From Polytrichum commune (lineage: Eukaryota; Streptophyta; Polytrichopsida; Polytrichales; Polytrichaceae), in the NCBI GenBank assembly GCA_950295325.1, contig OX485806.1, positions 49,721,169-49,781,168 of the forward strand: a stretch of DNA of 60,000 nucleotides, given 5' to 3'. Positions 12,001 through 24,069 of this stretch are shown piece by piece; position 1 is the stretch's first letter; each line of letters opens with the position of its first letter. The translations under genes were made by a program, and so were the position numbers. The notes below the pieces were generated by a model. The model was not told where the DNA came from. It did no database searches and saw only the letters and a program-made list of their open reading frames with translations.

Positions 12001-14245
12001 CAAAAACAAGGCTTGACATGTGGCCTCCAGGGGGTAATCTATATAATCTTCCGGTGTAAATTGAGTGTTTGTTAGGCAATCCGAATACCCTGAGAATGGT
12101 TCCATTTGAGGCTCAAGGTTACAATTGGATCTTGGTAGATGGGAGAAGGCTTCATGGATACTTATGACCAACACATCAAATATTAGTATATTGGACAAAT
12201 GTAGCACAAACAAAATAATCACCCACATTAAGAGTGTAGGAAACATCTAATATGGCCAACGTTAATTTTCGTGCATAAATTTATTACGAGTTACAAATAA
12301 ATGTGGCCCACAATACTAGGACTACTTAGAGTACATAGTATTGTCTAATTAGTGTGGGCTACTACTTGGAATTACGTGTTGCTATAGCTTTTATTGTGAG
12401 CATCCTTTCTCACCCAAATAAAATAAGTAGTTAGTAAGCACATTTATCTGTATGATATGACTTTGTTGGTAAAAAAAAATCCCGGTAAAAAGTTTTAGCA
12501 ACACGTCACTCCAAATGGTAACCTACACTAATTAGAGAAAAAAATGTACACTAAATATGATATTTAGTGTTTGATTATATTTAGTGTTTTTACCACCCTA
12601 TCCTGCTATATCTTTAATTCGTGCATGTAACTTCCACATATTACCATAGTTGATATTTAGGGTTTGAGTGTACATTTAATGTTGCTTACTTTCTTAAGTT
12701 TGGTGATATTTAATGTAGTTATGAAAGGTGTAGAAAAGTCAAATTGACGCATATCCACCTCAGCAACTTCCTCTTCCAGCTGTATTTCACTTGACAAACA
12801 AGGGACCATAGTTACTATATGCAATCTGGTGTAAATACTTACAAAATCAACATTACCGAGTTTTTTTCGCAATGCAAGCATGTCGGCAAGTACAGGGCTA
12901 CACCTATTCTAGACTAAAATCACTACACGAGGATGGAACAGATAAAACCTTTGTGAGGCCTTTGTGTTGCTGGTTTAGGGTATCGGAATGACAAGAGCAT
13001 ATTCATCTCCCGAGTCCCGCTCGCGTGCTACAACCCCAGAGCAATACAAACGGGCTTTGTAGACCACACCAAAGTGAAGCCACTGTTGGAATTCAATCTA
13101 TTCCCTCAAGTACGCATGCTTTCACCTTCTGATTCACCCTTAGCCTCCACATTGATCCCCAGATGCTCTCGGGGTGTGTGCTCAATTGGTGATTGAAGCT
13201 CCTGCAATGAGAACAAAAATGTGGGTTGTGGTAGCGTATATAGTAGACACATGAACTGGAAGGATGAATACATATCCTCGTTCATCCCATCCATAGTAAG
13301 CTTACGGTTTCAGGAAACATTTTTTTGCACTGCCCCGAATTCTTGTGCGTGTCTTGGCGTCGACACGGTGTGCGCGTCGCTCTAATCAATGCGGTGTGGG
13401 TGGAGTTATCAGGTTTGCGAGTGGTTTTCGTGGTAGTTGGAACCACATCAACCCTATCATCTAGACCCAACTTCTTTTGCTTATGAGCTCTGGGAGTGCT
13501 CAACCTTGCTTCACATTTATCTTGTTGGGTAATCTATATCAGACAATATTGCTCAATTCTTTGTACTCACGAGGGCATGATTTTTTGTCCATAGTCGTTA
13601 GACTTTAGTGTTGAATTAAAACTGTGAGAATTTAGGTCGTACAAAAGGATGAAATCTCGGACGCATGTGTTTGTATTCTTGGAAAATACTGTGGAGATGG
13701 TTTTGTTACCCTATGAACCCTAGACTGCCAGATCCATCTTGCTAGGTTATTGGACGGTTCTTATGGATATTACTGAGAAATAGGGTTTTGAACCACATGC
13801 TGATCTAGCAATGAATGTTATGGACCCTAGTGCAAAGCTTTGGAGCACCAAATGCTATACTTAGGCTTTTGCACTGGTTGGGAAAGCTAGAAACGTCTTG
13901 TAATACTGTTCGTTTTGTAGGGTAAGAAGCGGTTTAATCTCGATCCTCCTCGAGGACCATTTCGCACTAAGGTTAGTTCGATCTCTGCTTGCTTAGAGAC
14001 TCCAAGCTTCTTAAGCTCAACATTCATCCGTGAAATTTATTCGTTGTAATAAGGGTGAATAGTTTCTATGGATTTCTATCTCCTGCTTTTATAGAGCTAA
14101 ATGCTTACTATAAGCTTCATGTGTCTTTGTTGAATACTGTTTATATTGGGTTCTTCACTTTCAGGAGACGTTGGTGGTAAGAGATGCTTACTTGCAAAGT
14201 TTCTCTTCTTGAAATTAAAACTATCACGTATAGTTGTGCACTTTG
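12001..14245. other. Unassigned region upstream of the TNP2 gene
   Basis: No domain is recognised. Minus-strand frames at 12657-12881, 13106-13294 and 13282-13503 are short, and none has motifs I can place. Part of this may be the 5' region or a second gene of the CACTA element, since such elements often carry one upstream of TNP2, but nothing here demonstrates it. Confidence 0.4.
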
Positions 14246-15769
14246 TGTGAGCCCAAAATGGTGCCCACATGTGTTGCTAAACCCTTAGGAGTTTATTAGG
14301 ATTTGATTTTTATTTTATTTTATTTATTTGAAATATAAAAAGAGTGAAGTGTAGCATGGAATTATGTTTTAAGCTTAGGCTTGTGTGTGTGTGTTAATTT
14401 GGGGAATTAGCGTGATTAGTTGTGGGTGATTAAAGTAGCTTTAGGAATGATAGCTTGGGGGGAAAGGACCCAGGGTTTAAGTGTCCTAATTAGGACCTTC
14501 GTATGTTAGCTTAGGGGTTTGGGAACGGTTTATGGATAAGCTGGGCTTTGGGTTCAAGCACAAGGGTCAGAGGTTAGGGAGTAAGACAGAAGACAGAAGT
14601 GCGAATGCGGCTTGAAGGCAAGCTGGGAGGATCCCAACACCGAACAGATGAATGCGGTTTGAATGCAAGCTGGGAAGATCCCAGCAGAGACGAGGGTAAG
14701 GCGAGCTTGAAGACAGGCGGGGAAGATCCCAGCAGAGACGAGGGTAAAGCAAGCTCGCCCAACACCGAACATGTGAATGCAGTTTGAATGCAACCTGGGA
14801 AGATCCCAACAGAGATGAGGGTAAGGCGAGCTTGAAGGCAGGCTGGGAGGATCCCAGCGCCGAAACATGGTAATGTGAGTTGAAGGCAAGCGGGGAGGAT
14901 CCCAACACCGAACAGGTGAATGCGGTTTGAATGCAAGCTAGGAAGTTCCCAACAGAGACGAGGGTAAGGCGAGCTTGAAGGCAGGCTGGGAGGATCCCAG
15001 CGCCGAAACATGGTAATGTGAGTTGAAGGCAAGCGGGGAGGATCCCAACACCGAACAGGTGAATGCGGTTTGAATGCAAGCTAGGAAGTTCCCAGCAGAA
15101 ACGAGGGTAGGGCGAGCTTGAAGGCAGGCGGGGAAGATCCCAGCAACGACGAGGGTAAAGCAAACTCGCCCAGCACCGAAACAGGTGAATGCGGTTTGAA
15201 TGCAAGCTGGGAAGATCCCAACAACGACGAGGGTAAGGCGTGCTTGAAGGCAGGCTGGGAGGATCCTAGCACCGAACCCGGTGAAGCAAGCTGGCCAGGG
15301 AGCCCCGTCCCGACCCATTGACGGGCGATGACGGGCCAGTCCCCGAGCCAAACAGCGCATGTTCCCGGCCCTAATACCGATACTGAAGGGAAGTAAAGGG
15401 GGGGGCAATTAACATTAAGGGTGTTTTTATTGTGTGGACCAATTGATTAGGCAATTGGTGCAGAATTTGGTTAGTAAATTATATTATTGATAAATTACGG
15501 GGCCACAAAGTGCAAGATCGTGGCATTAGTGAATGAGCCTTAGGTAGGGATTTAGTGTTGGGTTGTGAGGGAGTGTAGGAAAGAGGGAATGGGTAGAGCA
15601 TTTTTCAATGTTTGTACCCCCATTATGGAATAAACTGATGTGCCAACATTGAGGTTGAGTGTGTCGTAGGTTGATGAGATTGAAGGGGGAAAATGCTATA
15701 AACATTGGATGTGAGCTACATGCCCCCACCCAGACTACAACGCATAAGGGTGGGTGGTTTGGCCTCACA
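14246..15769 (+). mobile_element. LTR, family B (copy B1), 5' LTR of a Ty3-type element
   Basis: It starts TGTGAGCCCAAAATGG and ends GGTTTGGCCTCACA. Both ends are shared with copies at 33174-34837, 51110-54902, 52676-54546 and 55401-57152. It is followed after four bases by a primer-binding site, so it is a 5' LTR or the left end of an element on the plus strand. The base before the start is preceded by CTTTG, the presumed target sequence, with no matching downstream copy seen. A GC-rich minisatellite fills 14560-15290. Long reading frames on the minus strand across that array are repeat shadows. Confidence 0.85.
14560..15290. repeat. GC-rich minisatellite in LTR B1 (~48-bp units, 144-bp higher order)
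   Basis: Units vary around 43-48 bp and share GCAAGCTGGGA, GATCCCA and GGTGAATGCGGTTTGAATGC. Blocks beginning near 14909 and 15053 are almost identical and 144 bp apart, so three-unit sets were duplicated together. Because the period is a multiple of three, several frames stay open, but nothing suggests coding. Confidence 0.9.
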
Positions 15770-15773
15770 TAAA

Positions 15774-15795
15774 TGGTGCGTCCGCCAGGAATGAA
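15774..15795 (+). promoter_or_regulatory. Primer-binding site, tRNA-Gly type
   Basis: TGGTGCGTCCGCCAGGAAT starts four bases after the LTR end. From memory, the 3' end of a plant tRNA-Gly(UCC) gives a predicted site of TGGTGCGTCTGCCGGGAGT, so most positions match. The same site follows LTR B5 on the minus strand. Confidence 0.75.
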
Positions 15796-18299
15796 GCGGG
15801 ATTAGGAGACAAGATTTGGAGGCGAGTAGGAAAGACTTGGAGGCACGAACTTGTGAGAGAGGAAGGAGCACTTGGTGTTGGGTAAGTGTTCACATTGGTT
15901 TTTGAGTTTTGGAGTTGATTAGATTAGTTGCATTTCAATTCTTTCATAGGAATGAATTGCATTTTCAATTATGCATTTTGTTTTGAGGAAGGAGCGCGGC
16001 TTGAGGTAATTTCCTAAACTTTCTTGGGAATGGCATAGGGACATAACATTAAGGTTGCAATCATTAGCTCACTAAAATTTTAGAGGGATAATTAAATTTA
16101 GGAAGAATTAACTTTGATGCTCACCTTTGGGTGAGTCTCCAAGTTAGGGAATTTTGAATTTGATGTGTAGACTAGAATTGTTAGCTTAGAGTTGTTGTGT
16201 TCATGTCACATTGAGTCACGGTCGAGGGCGAGTGCTAACGTGCAGGGGGAAGCGAATTGCTTGAGGTATGACATTCTTTAAAGTGAAATTTCTAATTAAT
16301 TAAGGAAGGATTTTTATATCGTATTTTGAGAGGGCAATCAATTTATGTTATTCAATGTTGTGTCACTGATTTGTAACAGCTACCAAGCCAAGGTAATATG
16401 TGACAGAGAGTTCAGGCAGGAAATAATTCCTAGATCTATGCAAAGAGTTTAGGATGTTGGTGAACACTTATCTATATAAAATACTAGTTCTTGTATTGTC
16501 ATTTGAGGGGGTAGTTTGTGCCAACTACCAAGATCATTCATGTGGGGGTAAAACACAATGAGAGATGTTCCGAACTTAGCATTTTAGTCCATATTTAGAC
16601 TTACATGTTAAGTTTAGAGGTAAACTATCCTCATTGTGTTTGGAGATGTTTATAAAGGTAACTGAAATTTGTAACGAGGAAGTTTTTTTAGTAGAAATTG
16701 GCAAGCACTAGGAGTAGTTGCCAATTTCAAGTGTTTGATAAATAAGATCATTATATAAGTTGTGTCAATCTTAGTACTTGGATAAGCTTTATGTGAGGTA
16801 TCTTCACAACGAGAGACTTGACCTTTTTAATTGTACGGTTTTCTCTTGAAGGCCATTCACTTTCACAACGAAGAAAAACAACATCGTTGTTTTCATCTCT
16901 TAAGGTATGTGGGCCTTATGTAGTTTCTTTGTAATTTGACACCTATATTTTGAGTGGCATACGGCAAGGCTGGTAGCTAAGAATGGACAGCAAAAAGACA
17001 TGTGTTGATGTGAGATTGGACTATGTGCTCAGAATATAGACATCATTCTAGGTTGAATTTTGGAAACAATTTGGAGGGCCTTCGCTATCTTTGCTTATAA
17101 AAAACAAAAAGAATTTTCAGTTTGACTTATTATAACTTTTGCATCCCAACACTGATTCTGAAACTTGAAATGACAACTTTGGTGATTTGCGATTACTAAC
17201 TGGATGAGACAATTTTGTGTCATGTTCAATGATCAGAAATGAATGTGGACTTGGAAATTCCCACAATATATAGGGCCACATACCTTACTTACAAGGATAG
17301 GATTGACATTCAAACCCCAAGAATTTTGTGCTGACAAATAGGATAGTTTTGTTGTCTGGTTGACGTAAATTTTTCCAATGTGCAGTGATCTCTCCAGGTT
17401 TTTCATCATTTCTTGAAAATGGACACCACCATCAGCTAGAGAACGTAGTAGTAGTTCAACAAATACTCAACATCCCCTACTAATTTGAGAAGTTATTGAC
17501 CTTAGGAGGTGAGCCACATGCAGTTCATTTTCTTTGTCGTTGGCTTGCTTTTGGTAGTTGCATGTGATCCTTTAAGCTTGCCTTTGAAGTCCATAGGAAC
17601 TTACAATTGCTTAAGTTGCTTTGACCATGAGCACTGTGGCAAACTCACTTTCTTGGACTTGCTAGCTCGCACGGACTTCTGCTCTTCCATGTGTTCAGTT
17701 TTGTCGTCTTTATGCCCATCATAGTGGTTTGGTCAATTTCATGAACCGTATTGAAATTTCAGTCCATTTCTGTAGCAACAACACCAGAATTACCTCCAAT
17801 CAGTTGTTTGAAAACTACATTAAATATTGTCTTTAATGTGACCAATTCTATTTGTCTGGCTCAATACTTCTTCTAAGTTGTCCGTGTAGTGTCACTGACA
17901 CTATACGCAAACGGTTTCAATATTTGACATTCCTTGTGATATTTGAAAACAATTTTGTTGCGTTCTTCGTACGCTTTAAGTTGCACCGAACTTGCTTTGA
18001 ATTCTTCAATATTTGACCCTCCCTACACACGATGGAGAGCTTATGGCATGCGCAATGACATGTGATTCAAAACGTGCGATTCAATAGGATACCGAATACG
18101 AGTGACTAAGGCGTCAAAAAATTGAAGCCAACACCATAAAATTGGAATCCTTGGGGCCTCTTGCATTAGCGGCGGCGGTCAAACCGGCAACTAATTTGAA
18201 AAGGTAAACTTCCATCCTTGTTGGTGTCTTGGTGATTTTAGTCTACATTAAGAATTGTTGTGGCTTAAAACTTATCACCGTAATTTTTCTCCCTTACCA
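15796..18299. other. Retrotransposon leader remnant, then unassigned sequence
   Basis: The first ~100 bp (GGAGGCGAGTAGG, GACTTGGAGGC) resemble the leader next to LTR B5 near 55300-55376. Beyond about 15900 I see no gag, protease or polymerase and no other recognisable gene, so the element is truncated or its interior was replaced. Confidence 0.5.
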
Positions 18300-18307
18300 T
18301 AGTTCCT

Positions 18308-18601
18308 TTGTCGCAGCTACCCAATTCACATCAAATTATTATGGAGAATAAGTTGAAAAACTTACTTAGTGGAATAGCTACATTGTGCGAAGAAGACGTG
18401 AAGACATTGTTTTTAGAAGTTTCTTTATTCCCTGCAATCAATGTTTCTATGCTAGCAAGAATGCAAGAATTGCTAGCTAACACATTCGAGGATTCCAAGA
18501 CAACAATCTTCAATTCCATTCAGCCACCTAGGAGAAGTTCAAGATTGTCAACCTTACCATCAATCTCAATGCAAATAGAGGCAAGAGAGAGTAGCAATTA
18601 A
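18308..18601 (+). CDS. Uncharacterised reading frame, 97 codons, possible exon
   Basis: I do not recognise this. A pyrimidine-rich stretch ending in CCTTACCATAG just upstream at about 18302 could be a splice acceptor. The frame holds a plausible protein (MENKLKNLLSGIATLCEEDV, then a serine/arginine-rich tail PPRRSSRLS). A second frame at 18608-18850 begins with an acidic stretch (ETEEEEEEH), interrupted before it by a stop at 18599-18601. The composition is more protein-like than neighbouring frames, but no family or motif supports a function. It may be part of one decayed gene together with 19094-19705. Confidence 0.3.
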   Translation: MSQLPNSHQIIMENKLKNLLSGIATLCEEDVKTLFLEVSLFPAINVSMLARMQELLANTFEDSKTTIFNSIQPPRRSSRLSTLPSISMQIEARESSN

Positions 18602-18939
18602 TATGGTATGTCCAGTGAGCATCTAGATAAATTTGATAATGATGTAGACTATGCCTTAAAATCAGAAACAGAAGAGGAAGAAGAGGAGCACAGAAAATTC
18701 CTTGTAGTCCAAGTGAAACCGGTAAGTAATCGAATTCTCTGGCTGCATATGTCACTTCTATATTTGCCTGCTTTAAGTTGTTTAATTCCATGCATTGAAC
18801 TCAAACAGAAATCAATAAACACTATGAGTGTTGTTGTATGTACTATATGAACTGCTAATAATCAATCAAAGTTGCGCATTGTAATCTTTACCCAGTCTGG
18901 TGGGATTGTAATTGTAGTCATGTGGAGTTGAACATCACT

Positions 18940-19085
18940 ACGTTTAGTTGGGCACATTCATGTGCACGGTTGAACATTAGTACACACCGTTGAAAATTAC
19001 TATGCACAGTTGAATTTTACTATGTACTCTTAACTATGTAATGGTGGATGTTACTATATACAGTTAAACATCAGCGTGTAGAGCA
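18940..19085. repeat. Short degenerate repeats (~30 bp)
   Basis: Variants of GTTGAA followed by TACTATG and CACAGTTGAA recur about five times, for example near 18955, 18985, 19005 and 19060. Such clusters often occur near transposon ends; no terminus was identified. Confidence 0.45.
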
Positions 19086-19093
19086 AAAGTAGG

Positions 19094-19705
19094 TTGTCAC
19101 TTTACAAAAATAAGACTATTTCTTCAATTTTTTTGCAAACAACAAACAATCCAATAATCAAGTCTCAGAGGAAGAAGAAGATGGCTTCACTTTGCAAGGG
19201 GAAGAGAAAATTACATGTTGACAATCTTGGAAATTGGGAGGAAGATCCTGAGAATGAAGAGGATGAGGAAAATGAAGGTGAGGCTTTTGATTGGAGCAAG
19301 CCAATTCGTATAGAAGAGGGGAGAGATTATGTCCGGGTGCGAGGAAAGCAACAACAATTGGATGATCATGTTCCTCCCAAAGATGATGTTGCAGCCAAGT
19401 TGGCTTTGGAAATAGAAAATAAAGAGTTGGAAATCATGAAACGGGAATTGGCATTGACATCACGCCTTCACTTGGCGAGGGCGCATAGCAGTGATGAAAA
19501 AGAAGACACATTCGGCGAAAAATGGGTTGCAATGCAAATGCCATTAACATATAACTCGCAAATGAAAGCTAACAGGAGGGATGCCAATAAAGCATGCCGG
19601 GAACAATTTGAAGAGAGAGCAAGGGAGGGAAAACAAAGATTTGTGATGGATCTTGACCATAACAGTACACGTTTTCAAATCTATTTTATCTCCAATATTC
19701 CTTAG
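19094..19705 (+). CDS. Uncharacterised charged protein frame, 203 codons
   Basis: Not recognised. It is the longest protein-like frame between 12 and 30 kb. Reading from the internal methionine at about 19181 (MASLCKGKRKL) it shows an acidic block (EEDPENEEDEENEGEAFDW), then a mixed charged region likely to be helical (AAKLALEIENKELEIMKREL, a leucine/isoleucine heptad-like pattern), then an arginine/glutamate-rich tail (EQFEERAREGKQRF). This layout is common in accessory proteins of plant DNA transposons and in nuclear proteins, but that is only an analogy. No splice or promoter signal is decisive, so the start is uncertain. It could be a relic of a transposon-encoded second protein. Confidence 0.4.
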   Translation: MSLYKNKTISSIFLQTTNNPIIKSQRKKKMASLCKGKRKLHVDNLGNWEEDPENEEDEENEGEAFDWSKPIRIEEGRDYVRVRGKQQQLDDHVPPKDDVAAKLALEIENKELEIMKRELALTSRLHLARAHSSDEKEDTFGEKWVAMQMPLTYNSQMKANRRDANKACREQFEERAREGKQRFVMDLDHNSTRFQIYFISNIP

Positions 19706-21229
19706 ATGTTTCCTAGGCATGCAACACTCTGAACTATCACGTAATAATTTGTTTTAGTTGTAGCTAATGTGGTTATGTTTTAAACATGGGTTGTGACTGA
19801 TAGAGTTTTTTCTTAAAGGATTTCCTAGCGGGGTGTATGGGCCAGAATGGCTGAACGCAGCGGCTACTCCTACGATCTGGACTAGAGTGTTGATAACATA
19901 AACGACCTGCATAAAATGAGTCTCGATAACATTTACACGCAAATGAAGGAGAATTAGAAATATCGCGGTTCGAAATAGGAATCGAGAGTGTTAAGGTACG
20001 AGGTCTTTAAAAACAAACCTAGGCCAATAGTTGGAGAGCAAGAGAGCTCAAATGAAGATGCGTATACTGAAAGGTATGGGAAGACCGGAGACTATCCGCT
20101 TGGATCACTGGTTGAATATGGTGGGGCACACTCGCAACCCGAAAAAGGTTGAGCAGGCGAATATTATGCAGGAGGCGAGATAATGTGTTAAGAAGGTATT
20201 TACGTTTGGCCGATGCAAGGGGGGGTGCGAGCTAAGTTGGTAAATTGTCATCTATTTGTTGTTTCATTGAACTACAATATACGATGATGTATGCTTGTCG
20301 CGGTGTTTTTTTTCAAGAGCTACATGCGTGCAGGCCTCAAAATTAAATAGAGAACCCTACTAAGACGAGATTGGAGTGAAGTTTGTTAGAAATAAGAAGA
20401 TATCACGTTCGAAATGTGGCCGCCCAACGTCTTCCACTATGTCGAGGGGGGGTTAGCGATGCTCAATATGAATGCAGATTCGAGATATCTCCGCATGTAA
20501 GCCGCACGGGCAATGCAAGACTTGAGGAGGTGAGGGCAGAGGTAAGATCCTAAGATGAAAAATTCGACACAATGCATAGCTCACTACATCCGGTGATGGC
20601 CAAACTTTGTATCACTGTGGAAAGAATGGCAAGTGCACCCTCACGTGGAGAATACCCTTCTAATGTTAATAAAGAAAGATCAAACTCCCGTAGAAGTGTG
20701 TCTCTCATTGCACGCTCAATGTCAAATGAGCCTATAAGCAAGTTACTAGACTTTGGCAGTGCAGGTAAAAAATCCATCGTATTGAGCCGAGAGATCCCTT
20801 GCAGGTCCCAAAAAGCCTCCTCAGGGCATAAAGAGCCTGAACATATATGGAATTTGGTGTGATCCATTTGAAAAGTATGAGACTTATATGTACGTTATGT
20901 AAATTCATTGTTTTCTAATTCCAGAGTATCGTGTTTGGAATTTGAGTTGCTTTATTCAATGTGTGTATTTAATGCGGTCAATGAAAGTTGTTATGAATAT
21001 GTACAAGAGATTTCTAGCGGTGCAATTCAGTCAATTGGAAGGCCATCATCAAACAACGATGTGAATACGTACAAAGGGGATGTAAAAATATAGAGGGAAC
21101 CTAAATTCAAGTGAATATGACTGAGTAAAGGGGATAATTTGACTTAGGAGGCGATGCTAATATTGCAAAAATGTCACGTTGTCACGAAAGGAGTAGCATT
21201 ATTCCGAATGTTTATGCTAAGTTATATTG
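19706..21229. other. Unassigned region
   Basis: No recognisable gene. Frames at 20550-20867 (minus) and 20572-20862 (plus) overlap on opposite strands, and neither shows a domain. Confidence 0.4.
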
Positions 21230-22620
21230 TTATGTAAATATTACTTTACATAATGAAGTATCGTTGTATAAAGTATGAAATATTGGCCATTGTCGTATTT
21301 ATTTACTACCAGCAGTCACTGACGTTTACTACGTATAGTTATTGGCCTCCCACATAGTTGTCCGCAATTACTAGAAGTAGTAATGTGGTATCTGTAATGC
21401 CCTAGAGTGTTTAAACATTACATTTGGATTTAAAAAGTTGTACATTTCTATATGGAAATAATGTTATTCAGAATGTAGCAGGTAGGATATTGCACTCAAG
21501 GGTGATTGGCAAGCTTTACATTTCATTGATAATCACGGAGTCATATCAAGACGACTATCCCCTACTTGAACCCCTAACTGGAGACAAAACTCCAATCATT
21601 ACAATTGGCCAAACAAAAGGCCATTACATTGTTTGGTCAAGTGATTGTATAAGGTTGTGTGCGGCTACGTGAGTGTGGAGGGATTTGTAGACCTATGTTG
21701 ATTTTCAGACATTTACCCCTATTGAGTTCAGTGCTTACCATTGTTAGTAGCGATTTCTGAAACATCCTTGACAAACTATTGTGTAAATATGATTTGGTTT
21801 TTGAACATCATAACCATGTTTGTGTGACTACATTTGGTAGATGACTGTTTATGGATTACACTGTATCTCGTAAATAAAGGATACTACTTACCAGAGTGAA
21901 GTGACCAACAAATATATGATTCCACACAGTGATCCTCATATGATAAGTGGAAATATATTGTACATGTCATAAACATATGACTATGTTGAGTCATCCTCAT
22001 ATTAATCGTTATAGTATACGCACTCATTTGCATGCAAAACCTGGCATTTAGCAAAGTCATATGAATTTCATTACTATTAATAAATCCTAAAGACATATGA
22101 CGACCACATGACCTCACAACGTAGGCAAAATACCAATGCTTGATGTCAACATTACTTTACATAATAAAGTAGATATCACGACATCAAGTAAGAAATCTAT
22201 GTCATTTTCGTATTTAGCAGTCACTCTTAGCAGTCACAGACGCTTACTACGTAGAGTTATTACCTAGTACGACAAGTGGAAATATAATGTGCATGCCATA
22301 AACATATGACTATGTTAAGTGAACCTCATGTTACTCGTTATAGTAAACGCACTCATTTGCATTCAAAACATGGCACTTGGCAAAGTCATATACACTTTAC
22401 TACTGGTAATACATAATAAAGACATACGACAACCACATGACCTCACATATTGATGTAAACATCACTCCATTTAGTAAAGTAGATATCACGACATGAAGTA
22501 AGAAATATATGCCATTGTTGTATTTATTTACTATTAGAAGTCAAAGACGCTTACTACGTAACGTTATTGACTTTCCACATTGTTGTCCGCGATTACGGGA
22601 AACAGTATTGTGGGAAAAGT
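21230..22620. repeat. ~329-bp tandem repeat, two full copies plus a separated partial
   Basis: Copies start near 21940 and 22269 and share long words (AAACATATGACTATGTT, CGCACTCATTTGCAT, GTAGATATCACGACAT). A partial copy at about 21225-21405 carries the right-hand part (TACTTTACATAATGAAGT, TTTACTACGTA, TTGTCCGC). About 530 bp of other sequence separates it from the tandem pair. No coding potential is evident. Confidence 0.8.
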
Positions 22621-23337
22621 AATTCAATCAATCTTCGTCACGTGGAAACATATTTGTTTCAACCATGTTGTTAATGTTAACTTTTAATTTGGAATGAATG
22701 TATATGCATTACACATGATATGACTTTGTGTAATGAAATGTAAACACCATACATGACTGGTGCCAATGCCATGAGTCCACTAGGCTTAGTTATATGGACG
22801 TGTGTCTTATCTTACCTATATTGATGAGACGTAGTGAAGTAGGACATGACTTTATGATGTAAAGTACGCGGAGCACCCCAAACTTCACTGCCATTGGGAA
22901 CGTGTCCATAAGGAACGTCATATCCGACATGACTACGAGCATACTTTACTGCTTGTCTAAAGCGACTGGTCGTTTTCCACAGTAGTAAAGTCCTGGTTTT
23001 CTCACTTGTAGAAGTTGAAAAACCCAGTTGTAAAAGACATGTTTTGTTGTAATGAACTTTTATGTTGAATGATTCAAGATCAATGCATAACATGATGAAA
23101 TCTAAGTTTACATCAAAGATAGGATTTTGGGTCTCTAAAACCAATGTAATTTGAAAAATTTGTGATAGTATCACAAATACTACTATCACAAATTTTTCAT
23201 ACGCATTTAAACTTGTTAAGTAAGATTGCATGCAACTAAGTCTAGTAATTTCTTATTTATCACAATTCTGATTTAAAAAGGCTTATTTACTCAATGAAAG
23301 TGAACATATATATTGGATTTGAGACCTTGAAAATGAA
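22621..23337. other. Unassigned AT-rich region with a hairpin
   Basis: A minus-strand frame at 22812-23231 (139 codons) spans the perfect hairpin at 23153-23198. I see no motif in it and treat it as chance. Confidence 0.4.
23153..23198. repeat. Perfect hairpin, 18-bp arms
   Basis: GAAAAATTTGTGATAGTA (23153-23170) and its exact reverse complement (23181-23198) are separated by TCACAAATAC. The left arm plus loop also contains the smaller palindrome TTTGTGATA-G-TATCACAAA, so alternative stems can form. Confidence 0.95.
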
Positions 23338-23459
23338 GTGCACTCAATATGGGATTTGTGGACAAGTAGTCTTCAAAAATGCAAGTACAATAGTTTTTTC
23401 GAAGTCGGGCGGGCGGGCAACAGTTTTCGGTCGGGTGCAGAAAAATTGACGGGCAGGAT

Positions 23460-23830
23460 CAAGTGCATGACACATTTGAATATGACGCATGACACATTTG
23501 TAAATCTGGATCTTGTGCATGACACATTTGTAAATATGAAAATGACGCATGACATATTTGTAAATCTGGATGTTGTGCATGACACATTTGTAAATATGAA
23601 TATGACGCATGACATATTTATAAATATGGATCTAGTGCATGACACGTTTGTAAATTTGGATCTAGTGCATGACACATTCGTAAACATGAATATGACGGAT
23701 GACACATTTGTAAATTTGGATTTAGTGCATAACACATTTTTGGATTTGGGACCGGCGTATAACACATTCTAGAGATTTTGATGCATAACACATTCCGTAG
23801 ATATCATTTGCATAACACATTAGCAAATGT
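23460..23830. repeat. 30-bp minisatellite, about 11-12 units
   Basis: Units of the type GCATGACACATTTGTAAAT plus a 10-bp variable tail follow head to tail. Tails alternate between two kinds (ATGAATATGAC and CTGGATCTTGT), giving a partial 60-bp order, and the last units decay. One plus frame (23338-23772) encodes a ten-residue repeat (VHDTFVNLDL / THDTFVNMNM). The minus strand is also open, so being open is a result of the period rather than proof of coding. Confidence 0.93.
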
Positions 23831-24069
23831 GGTTGAAAACCGATGGGAAGGAGATAGGGAACGTTCCCAATGCTCGAAAGAGGATCCATGGCTCGAAGGA
23901 TGACTAACGTCGTTGGTGCTAACTCCGTCCAAGGTTCCATCCGGTCTGGCAAGGTACGGGCAACAGCGTGGGCAGGTCCAGAAAGTTATGGTTTGGGCAC
24001 TGACACGTGGGCCAGGGGACGCGGATGCTTAGGCGCACATAGCTCAATAGGTGTTCTTTAGCGTCCGCC
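23831..24069. other. Short unassigned GC-richer segment
   Basis: Lies between the minisatellite and LTR C2 and differs in base composition from the sequence to its left. Nothing is recognised. Confidence 0.4.

Noticed and set aside
14554-15408. Several long minus-strand reading frames (up to 212 codons)
   Set aside because: They lie across the 48-bp minisatellite; the period is a multiple of three, so frames stay open without coding.
22812-23231. 139-codon minus frame
   Set aside because: Runs through the perfect hairpin, has no motif and lies in low-complexity AT-rich DNA.
23460-23830. Regular 30-bp repeats reminiscent of a CRISPR array
   Set aside because: Units are contiguous with no unique spacers, vary between copies, and sit in plant nuclear DNA without cas genes.
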